12,412 bases of DNA from positions 1-12,412 of the forward strand of contig JALTEW010000044.1 of NCBI GenBank assembly GCA_027073795.1, in the 5' to 3' direction. The notes beneath the pieces were generated by a model, which saw only the letters and a program-made list of their open reading frames with translations, was not told the origin of the DNA and did not search any database. How positions within the stretch are numbered: position 1 is the first letter of the stretch; each line of letters starts with the position of its first letter. This document shows positions 6,745-12,412 of the stretch, piece after piece. Source of the DNA: a bacterium (GTDB lineage Bacteria > Desulfobacterota > S145-22). The translations under genes and the position numbers were made by a program.

Positions 6745-9681
6745 TCAACGGGTATATCTTGAAACCGTGTCAAGAATCGTTTGTATCGTAAGAGGTTTGC
6801 TGATAACCTCTGAAACCCTCGCGCTTGCCATATCTTCTTCAGAAATTTCCAGGCCCCACCCCGTCATGAGTACGATGGGAATATCCTCAGAGACCTCTCT
6901 CACCCTTCTCACAAATTCCCATCCGTTCATCTTCGGCATGCCAAGGTCCGTAAAGATGAGGGCAAACCGCTCAGGATTTTCTGAAAAGGTGGCAAGCGCC
7001 TCCTCCCCAGAGTTGGCCGTTACCACGTCAATCTCTTTCGATTCAAAGAGATCCTCAAAGATTTCAGTCAGGGCAGGTTCGTCATCTACAATCAGGAGTG
7101 CCCCATTTTTCTTGACGCCGGCCTCCCTCCCTGGCAAGGGCCTTGGCTCTTGCCCCTCACCAATCTTCTGCTTTGTTCCCAATGGAATTTCCAGGATGAC
7201 GCGTGTCCCTTCTCCTTCTTTGCTTTTGATATCAATAGTTCCACCAAGCCTGGACACCGCCTCTGAAACGATGGAAAGCCCCAGGCCCGTTCCCTTTGCC
7301 CCCTTTGTGGTATAAAAAGGCTCAAGGGCGTGTTTCAGAACCTCTGGGGGCATGCCTTCTCCAGTATCCTCAAAGATAACCCTGACTCTCCCTTGCCCGT
7401 TCTGGGATTTCACGGGCTGCGTTTCAATGCGCAGGGTCCCCCCCCTGGGCATGGCATCCACGGCGTTGAGGATAAGATTCATGAAAACCTCATGAAGTTC
7501 CGAGGGAAATGGATGGTTTTCATCATTCAATTCCTTTTCTATCTGAATAGTCGCTCCCCTCTTTTGCGCCTGGTCTTTCCAGGAATAACGGGTAATCCCT
7601 ATCGCATCCTCAATGATGCGGTGAAGGGGAAGAGGCTTTGAAGTCGATCGATCCCGGCGAACGCGGGTAACCTCCTGAATCCTTCTGATAGCATTAGTCC
7701 CCTGCTCTACGGCCTGTTCTACAAGCCGGGCACAGGAGACAACCATCTCCACATCCTGGGGATGCTGTTTGAGAAGCTGGATCCGCCCCAGAATGGCAGA
7801 GAGGATATTATTGAAATCATGGGCAACCCCCGTTGCCAACTGCCCCATTGACTTGAGCCGTTCCGTATGGACTATCTCTGCCTCCATCTTTTTCTTCTCT
7901 GTGACGTCAAACAGGATCGCAAGAATAGCCGGCTCATCCCTGAAGATGGTACGTTGAAAGCTACACTCCACGACCCGTACCTCGCCATCCCTGTTGATAA
8001 CCAGGCTTTCATACCGACTGGGGACTTTCTCACCTGATATGCGCAGCAAGGCATTCCGACGACGTCTTTCACGCTCTCCTTCCGGTATCGTGTCCCACAC
8101 ATTTGCCTGGAGCATCTCCTCTCGGGACTTGAACCCGAAAAACGTCATTCCCGCCTTGTTCATAACTTTAAACCTATTATCCTGATGGATATAGATGATG
8201 GCGAGAGAAGTCTCAAAGATGCTTCGATAGAGGGCCTCGGACTCCCTCAGGGCACGGGTTCGCTCCTGTACGAGATCTTCCAGGTGTCGGGTATAGGTCT
8301 GAATCTCCTTCTCCATTTCCATCTGACGGGTAATATCCCTGAACATCACCCGCACACTCTGTACCCTGCCCTTCTCGTCCCGCACTGGAGAGGCAAAGAT
8401 TTCCACATCGATGACCCTTCCCGAACGATGCACCATGTGAGACCGATAGCCCTCCGCCACTCGCTCGCCCTTCATACGCTGGCGGCTTGTAACATCTATC
8501 TCACTCCTTTCCTTGTCCCACGCGAAGAAAAGCCGGTCTTTTCCGATGAGGTCTTCGGGTTCGTAGCCAAGGAGTTCACATGCCCTGTGATTGACATAAT
8601 CGATCTTTCCTGAAGATGCATCGAAGGTAAAGGTTCCCACCAACAGGTTGTCCAGCAGGTCCCGGTATTTCCGATTGAGTGAATCCAGTTTTTTCTCTGA
8701 CCGCTGGAAGGAAACCAGCAGGAAAACAGCTGTGAGCACCATGATGGCAATGGCGACGAATGCAATACCCCGTATCTGCCAGAGCCATAAGTGTGTCTCC
8801 GACTCAATCCGATGCAGGGGAAAGGCACGGATAACACACCAATCGTTCTGAAACCCGACAGGCAATTTCGCCCAACTCACAAGAAAGGATTCACCTCTCC
8901 TGCTCTCCCTTCCGCAATTCAAGATGCCGGAATAAGAGGACCTCGAAGCCTTTGTCTTTCTGGAAAACTTTTTTATACACGGCAGGATCTTTTGCGAACC
9001 CGCATTCGCGTACAGAAGGTTTCCCTTTCCATCCATGACAACCCAAAAACCTACATGTTCCCCCCTGGAAGGTGGGAAAAAGTGTCGTCCTATCGCGTCA
9101 ACACGCATGATGGCCAGGAGGGAACCAAAGTACGTTTCATTTCTGTAAACGGGAGTGGCAATAAGCAACATCTCTACTTTGGCCAGCTTTCCGGTCTGAG
9201 GATTAAATTCCGTGATACACAGGGGAGAAAGAAGCGGGGTTCTCATCTTTCGCGCCTTTTCAAGGAGTGTCCCGTATCGTTCCGGATGGGAGATATCCTG
9301 CAACAGGCTCACCCCTTCCAGGGAACGGCTTTCCGGAACCCCCCAGGCTACCACTCCCCTGCGGTTCAGAAAGTGAATGGAATCAAATCCTGGATACTGT
9401 TTGAGCACCTTTTCAATGTTTTCAACGATATCTCCCTTGAACGCCTCCGGGGAAATGGCCCAGAATGGGTTCATCCACAAGGCGATGGTCCCGATGACCT
9501 TTCGGCGTTCCTTGAGAAATTCTGAAATCAGAAAGGTGGAATGCGTTGTTTTAAGGATAGCCTCATTCCTCGCGGTTTTTATCATGAACTCCCGGTTCCT
9601 CTGGACTACAGAGTTTGAGACCCAGAGGATCAGAGCTGACAATCCAACCGCAACAAGGACGATTACAAGGGAACGTTTCAT
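6745..9681 (-). CDS. Hybrid sensor histidine kinase (Cache-PAS-PAS-HisKA-HATPase-REC)
   Basis: This inner-membrane sensor of 978 residues should autophosphorylate in response to a signal and pass the phosphate to its own receiver. Membrane spans are at about 4-24 and 303-325. They enclose a periplasmic domain of about 280 residues that reads as a Cache sensor (RVDAIGRHF, WVVMDGKGNLLYAN). Two cytoplasmic PAS domains follow (about 337-452 and 480-597), then HisKA with phospho-accepting His621 in GVAHDFNN. The ATPase has an N-box (N735, N739), DTGEGM (772-777) and GTGLGLSI (797-804). The C-terminal receiver (about 860-975) has acidic pair D866/D867, phospho-acceptor D912, T940 and K962. All catalytic residues are present. 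The ATG comes one base after the stop of the binding-protein gene (TAACATG) with no ribosome site of its own, so translation is probably coupled. The signal is unknown. Confidence 0.95.
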   Translation of the reverse strand: MKRSLVIVLVAVGLSALILWVSNSVVQRNREFMIKTARNEAILKTTHSTFLISEFLKERRKVIGTIALWMNPFWAISPEAFKGDIVENIEKVLKQYPGFDSIHFLNRRGVVAWGVPESRSLEGVSLLQDISHPERYGTLLEKARKMRTPLLSPLCITEFNPQTGKLAKVEMLLIATPVYRNETYFGSLLAIMRVDAIGRHFFPPSRGEHVGFWVVMDGKGNLLYANAGSQKILPCIKKFSRKTKASRSSYSGILNCGRESRRGESFLVSWAKLPVGFQNDWCVIRAFPLHRIESETHLWLWQIRGIAFVAIAIMVLTAVFLLVSFQRSEKKLDSLNRKYRDLLDNLLVGTFTFDASSGKIDYVNHRACELLGYEPEDLIGKDRLFFAWDKERSEIDVTSRQRMKGERVAEGYRSHMVHRSGRVIDVEIFASPVRDEKGRVQSVRVMFRDITRQMEMEKEIQTYTRHLEDLVQERTRALRESEALYRSIFETSLAIIYIHQDNRFKVMNKAGMTFFGFKSREEMLQANVWDTIPEGERERRRRNALLRISGEKVPSRYESLVINRDGEVRVVECSFQRTIFRDEPAILAILFDVTEKKKMEAEIVHTERLKSMGQLATGVAHDFNNILSAILGRIQLLKQHPQDVEMVVSCARLVEQAVEQGTNAIRRIQEVTRVRRDRSTSKPLPLHRIIEDAIGITRYSWKDQAQKRGATIQIEKELNDENHPFPSELHEVFMNLILNAVDAMPRGGTLRIETQPVKSQNGQGRVRVIFEDTGEGMPPEVLKHALEPFYTTKGAKGTGLGLSIVSEAVSRLGGTIDIKSKEGEGTRVILEIPLGTKQKIGEGQEPRPLPGREAGVKKNGALLIVDDEPALTEIFEDLFESKEIDVVTANSGEEALATFSENPERFALIFTDLGMPKMNGWEFVRRVREVSEDIPIVLMTGWGLEISEEDMASARVSEVISKPLTIQTILDTVSRYTR

Positions 9682-9682
9682 G

Positions 9683-10696
9683 TTACCGGCCGAACAAGGT
9701 GGCGGAATGAAGAATCCCCAACGGGACCTTCAATCCAAGGGTTCTTATCCGCTTCATGTTTAAGGCAATGGTTCCCTCCGGGGGATGATCGATGGGGATA
9801 TTGCCCGGAGACACCCCCTGAAAAATCCTGGCAACCTTCTTTCCTGCATAAAACCCCTGGTGATAACCCGTTAAAACGATTCCCCCCATTAATCCCTTTT
9901 TGACGTAACGGCTAACAACAGAGACCTCGGGCACCCGGTTATGTGCCACCGTCCAGGCGATGACATCATCCGAAGAGATGTCTATATTCCCCTGGCCTTT
10001 TAATCCTTCACAAGTCGAGATGATTAGAAGGTCAAGCTTCCCCTGGGCGTCCCGGATAATTTCCTGCCAACCAGGGAAGGAATAGGCAAACTTGAAAAAG
10101 ACAATGGGGAGATGTTGCTTTCTGGCAATTTTCATGAAATCCGCAACCATGGTATGGGAGGTCTCGCTTGAATCGCTCACCAGCCCGATACGTCTAACAG
10201 GTTTCCCAAGCAGGCCGGAAAAGAGCTGGATGGACTGGAGAAAATAATGATGTTCCAGGACCCCCGTGACATTTCTCCCTGGATGCTCCCGACTTCCCTT
10301 GACAAAGCCGTACTCTTCGGGCTCCCGATTGACTCCCAGGAAGACCATGGGCAGCGAGGTGCCCAAGAAATGGGTTAAGACATAGTGGCAGGCGTTGTCA
10401 TCAAACCCAACAAGGATATCCGGGTGAAAATAGGAGATTTGCTGAATGGCCTCCTGGGAAACCTTGAGGATCCACGAGGCCTCCGGGTGGCGCTTGGTAT
10501 CCATGTAAAAGGAGTGATAGGTACACCGATACTCCTTCAGGGCGTTCCGGAGTCCCCTTTCCGCGTTCATATGCCAGAAGTAGCTTTTGTGGTAGCTGAA
10601 CAGGAGAAAAACCTTTTTAGGAGTTGCCCTGGCGATTCCTGCCCAGAAAATCCCCAAAAAAACCAGGGAGCATGTAGCCATTCTCAGTTTTTCCAT
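9683..10696 (-). CDS. Periplasmic binding protein, ABC_sub_bind type, paired with the sensor kinase
   Basis: The 337-residue protein has an export signal (MEKLR, hydrophobic core about 6-20, likely cleavage after ARA at 22-24). The mature part resembles the ABC_sub_bind family: a first Rossmann-like lobe (KKVFLLFSYHKSYFW, then HPDILVGFDDNACHYV, then LPMVFLGVNREP), a second lobe (VRRIGLVSDSSETSHTM, then DLLIISTCEGL), and a family-like end (NMKRIRTLGLKVPLGIL). Such proteins normally feed ABC transporters, but no permease gene accompanies it. Instead it is cotranscribed with the hybrid kinase, the next gene, one base away. A role as a ligand-binding accessory of that sensor is inferred, by analogy with TorT/TorS and LuxP/LuxQ. 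A weak ribosome site AGGA lies 9 nt before the ATG. The ligand cannot be told. Transport through a distant permease remains possible. Confidence 0.85.
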   Translation of the reverse strand: MEKLRMATCSLVFLGIFWAGIARATPKKVFLLFSYHKSYFWHMNAERGLRNALKEYRCTYHSFYMDTKRHPEASWILKVSQEAIQQISYFHPDILVGFDDNACHYVLTHFLGTSLPMVFLGVNREPEEYGFVKGSREHPGRNVTGVLEHHYFLQSIQLFSGLLGKPVRRIGLVSDSSETSHTMVADFMKIARKQHLPIVFFKFAYSFPGWQEIIRDAQGKLDLLIISTCEGLKGQGNIDISSDDVIAWTVAHNRVPEVSVVSRYVKKGLMGGIVLTGYHQGFYAGKKVARIFQGVSPGNIPIDHPPEGTIALNMKRIRTLGLKVPLGILHSATLFGR

Positions 10697-10744
10697 GTCA
10701 TAATATCCTGCTTTGTCAAGATCTTAAAATTCACAACGCTCACC

Positions 10745-10772
10745 TTTATAACAGGTTCAAGCCCTTTGTCAA
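10745..10772 (-). promoter_or_regulatory. Promoter of the binding protein/kinase operon
   Basis: On the minus strand TTGACA (10767-10772), a 16-bp spacer and TATAAA (10745-10750) form the best sigma70-like promoter in the window. The predicted start near 10738 gives a leader of about 42 nt. The -35 box sits inside an inverted repeat, which suggests control. Confidence 0.6.
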
Positions 10773-10788
10773 AAATTACCCTTTTTGA
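10769..10788. promoter_or_regulatory. Inverted repeat over the -35 box, possible operator
   Basis: TCAAAAA (10769-10775) and TTTTTGA (10782-10788) are perfect 7-bp inverted copies separated by six bases. They overlap the -35 box of the promoter for the binding protein and kinase genes. A protein bound here could block or assist polymerase. The repeat is AT-rich, so chance cannot be excluded. The hairpin would be too weak to call a terminator for the upstream DUF1445 gene. Confidence 0.35.
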
Positions 10789-10832
10789 TTTTATCGGAAC
10801 CGGTGAGGAAAACCTTAAGGAGAGAAGAACTG

Positions 10833-11624
10833 TCAAAGAATAGCGAGGGATTCGTTCTTGATATCTCCAATCAGCATGTGGCCGGGGGTATGAGTGATAA
10901 CCAGGTCGGGTCTTGCCTCTTCAAGGACGGCCTGGGGCGTTACCCCGCAGGCCCAGAAGATGGGAACTTCCCCCTCACGAATGGTGACTGCATCCCCATA
11001 ATCCGGGCGGGTAAGATCCACGATCCCGATGGATCCAGGGCTTCCGATATGGACCGGGGCGCCATGGACCATCGCATATCGGGTGGTAATCTGGATGGCC
11101 CGTATCACGAGTTCCTCTGGGATAGGGCGCATGGTAACCACAAGGCGGCCCTTGAAGATCCCCGCCGAATTGACCGGAATGGTCGTTTTAAACATGGGGA
11201 CATTTCGTCCTTCCTCAATATGACGAACCGGGATATCGTTCTTTAACAGGGCCTCTTCGAAGGAAAAGCTACATCCCAGTAGGAAGGTAACGAAATTGTT
11301 CTCCCACAGATCCCCGATGGAACTGACGCTGTCTTCCAGAATCCCATTTCGATAGATATTGTAACGGGGGATATCGGTACGTACATCCGCGCCATCCGAC
11401 ACGAAATGGGTCAGGTAAACGCCGGGTTCCAGAACCTCCAGAATGGGGCAGGGCTTGGGATTACGCTGGCAAAACAACAAAAAGTCAAAGGCGTAAGGCT
11501 TTCTCAAAATCACGAGATTTGCCTGGACATACCCAGGGGCAAGACCCGCTGTAGGGCGATTGAAGGCCCCCTCCCGTATTTTTGCCCTGATTTCTACCGG
11601 GTGTGCCTCAGACGCAATCTTCAT
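10833..11624 (-). CDS. DUF1445 family protein (putative hydro-lyase)
   Basis: The 263-residue soluble protein matches the DUF1445/YcsI family over its full usual length. Conserved blocks are APGYVQANLVIL (29-40), LLGCSFSFE (115-123), NVPMFKTTIP (141-150), VVTMRPIP (162-169), HGAPVHIGSPG (187-197), VPIFWACGVTPQ (220-231) and THTPGHMLIGD (244-254). Bacterial members are called putative hydro-lyases. A related domain occurs in mammalian D-glutamate cyclase, which makes 5-oxo-D-proline, and some bacterial members lie near 5-oxoprolinase genes. Hence amino-acid or cyclic-amide metabolism is a reasonable inference, but the reaction here is unknown. The start is well supported: AGGA lies 5 nt before the ATG, and the livF stop is only 9 nt upstream. 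It is probably the last gene of the liv operon, since a separate promoter follows it. Confidence 0.88.
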   Translation of the reverse strand: MKIASEAHPVEIRAKIREGAFNRPTAGLAPGYVQANLVILRKPYAFDFLLFCQRNPKPCPILEVLEPGVYLTHFVSDGADVRTDIPRYNIYRNGILEDSVSSIGDLWENNFVTFLLGCSFSFEEALLKNDIPVRHIEEGRNVPMFKTTIPVNSAGIFKGRLVVTMRPIPEELVIRAIQITTRYAMVHGAPVHIGSPGSIGIVDLTRPDYGDAVTIREGEVPIFWACGVTPQAVLEEARPDLVITHTPGHMLIGDIKNESLAIL

Positions 11625-11633
11625 CGGTTTCCT

Positions 11634-12347
11634 TTACATCCCCAGAAACGCCTTTTGCACTTCCGGGGACTCCAGCAAGTCATGTGCCTTTCCCTTTGTC
11701 ACGACCCGTCCCGTCTGAATCACATATCCCACGTCCGATATCTCAAGGGTCTCCCTAACGTTTTGTTCCACCAGAAGAATGGTCATTTTTTCCCCTTTCA
11801 GCCGCTTAACCGTATCCAGCACCTCGTCCACCAAAACGGGCGCTAACCCAAGTGAGGGTTCATCCAGCATCAGGATTTTCGGATTAGACATGAGCCCCCT
11901 TCCAATAGCAACCATCTGCTGTTCCCCTCCGGAGAGGGTATTGGCCAACTGGGTCCTCCGCTCCTTCAAGCGGGGAAAGAGATTGTAGACATAAGCAAGG
12001 TTTTCCTGCTTTTTGGCATCGTCACCGATAATGTAAGCTCCAATAAGTAGATTCTCCTCCACTGTCATGGGGCCGAACAGCATCTTTTCTTCCGGGACAT
12101 ACGTGATGCCCAGTCTGACGATTGCCTCGGTTGGCAGCGTCCTGATGTCTGTTCCCTCAAAGAGGAGTTTCCCTTGATAGGCCCGCTGGGCGCCCATGAT
12201 TGCCCTCAGGATGGTCGATTTTCCGGCGCCGTTGGACCCTACGATACAGACCGTTTCTCCCTCATTGACCTCGAAGGAAACACCCTGGATGACAGGTAGT
12301 CCGGAATATCGAACCCATAAATCCTCGATTTGCAAGATGGGAGGCAT
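11634..12347 (-). CDS. livF: Branched-chain amino acid-type ABC transporter ATPase LivF
   Basis: This is one of the two cytoplasmic ATPases that power a Liv-type (HAAT family) importer for branched-chain amino acids or related compounds. The 237 residues show Walker A GSNGAGKST (37-45), a Q-loop near YVPEEKMLF (83-91), signature LSGGEQQM (138-145), Walker B ILMLDEPSLGL (158-168) and LLVEQNV (191-197). The last is the LivF form, in which Gln replaces the usual switch His. An upstream in-frame ATG (12386) would add 13 residues. I chose 12347 because AGGA lies 7 nt before it, because it yields the family's usual length, and because the upstream start would overlap the end of livG. Ten bases separate it from the livG stop. 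Liv ATPases also serve urea, amide and aromatic acid uptake, so the substrate is open. Confidence 0.93.
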   Translation of the reverse strand: MPPILQIEDLWVRYSGLPVIQGVSFEVNEGETVCIVGSNGAGKSTILRAIMGAQRAYQGKLLFEGTDIRTLPTEAIVRLGITYVPEEKMLFGPMTVEENLLIGAYIIGDDAKKQENLAYVYNLFPRLKERRTQLANTLSGGEQQMVAIGRGLMSNPKILMLDEPSLGLAPVLVDEVLDTVKRLKGEKMTILLVEQNVRETLEISDVGYVIQTGRVVTKGKAHDLLESPEVQKAFLGM

Positions 12348-12357
12348 TCTGACTTCC

Positions 12358-12412
12358 TTAAACTCCCTTTTGTTGTTGTGCAACATAACGCTCGCCCAGA
12401 TAGGCCTTAATA
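12358..12412 (-). CDS. livG: C-terminal end of LivG, cut by the window edge
   Basis: Reading from the right edge on the minus strand, one frame gives IKAYLGERYVAQQQKGV and then TAA (12358-12360). The IKAYLGE ending is typical of the C-terminus of LivG, the partner ATPase of LivF, and the position just upstream of livF is where livG normally sits. Only 17 full codons are visible. The stop overlaps the livF ribosome site (TAAGGA), which fits cotranslation. Confidence 0.75.
   Translation of the reverse strand, partial: IKAYLGERYVAQQQKGV

Noticed and set aside
8791..9525. A 244-codon open frame on the plus strand, antisense to the kinase gene
   Set aside because: The translation is rich in Pro, Arg, Gly and Ser with no domain-like pattern. 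The minus-strand frame here encodes a coherent Cache domain, so this is a by-product of codon use.
10811..10824. CCTTAAGG palindrome followed by a short T-run on the minus strand, as a terminator of the liv/DUF1445 operon
   Set aside because: A perfect palindrome with no loop cannot form a stable hairpin of useful length, and the T-run is only four bases.
10785..11246. A 153-codon open frame on the plus strand opposite the DUF1445 gene
   Set aside because: The composition (many Asp, Gly, Arg and His) looks like a reversed reading of a real gene, and the DUF1445 motifs are all on the minus strand.
1..12412. A mobile element, phage, CRISPR or defence island
   Set aside because: No transposase, integrase, recombinase, cas gene, spaced direct repeats or tRNA-linked attachment site was seen. 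Gene content is ordinary chromosomal metabolism, repair and sensing.

Overview
The window looks like chromosomal DNA of a mesophilic Gram-negative bacterium, most likely a Desulfobacterota ("deltaproteobacterial") lineage. This placement is an impression from protein style and gene content: a Cache/PAS hybrid kinase, a Liv-type transporter, and a ligA-nadK-recN-argA run. A neighbouring phylum such as Nitrospirota cannot be excluded. No rRNA, tRNA, CRISPR array, insertion sequence or phage gene was seen.

Left part (1-1432): a small DUF4870-type membrane protein gene (minus) and an EamA/DMT-family transporter gene (plus) diverge from a short region holding back-to-back promoters. The transporter has a TATAAT box placed so that transcription should begin at or next to its ATG, which suggests a leaderless mRNA. 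A candidate terminator hairpin follows the DUF4870 gene at the left edge.

Centre-left (1416-6571): a compact plus-strand operon for genome maintenance and NAD metabolism. It holds ligA (NAD-dependent DNA ligase), nadK (NAD kinase, GTG start), recN (SMC-like repair ATPase) and a short GNAT acetyltransferase resembling stand-alone ArgA. Spacings are 10 nt, 3 nt and a 4-nt overlap. A good sigma70-like promoter lies across the 3' end of the transporter gene.

Convergent gap (6572-6744): no gene. It holds a bulged hairpin, a widely spaced 7-bp inverted repeat, and a degenerate 7-nt tandem repeat (consensus about NCTTACG).

Right part (6745-12412, all minus strand; transcription runs from high to low coordinates): the last codons of livG, then livF, then a DUF1445 family gene (putative hydro-lyase), packed as one operon. 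After a 136-nt gap with a strong promoter and an overlapping inverted repeat comes a two-gene sensory unit. This is an exported ABC_sub_bind-type periplasmic binding protein followed one base later by a 978-residue hybrid histidine kinase (Cache, PAS, PAS, HisKA, HATPase, receiver). No permease belongs to the binding protein and no DNA-binding response regulator is in view. The pair therefore looks like a binding-protein-assisted phosphorelay sensor whose output partner lies elsewhere. This pair, and the Liv transporter/DUF1445 linkage, are the most interesting parts of an otherwise largely conventional region.
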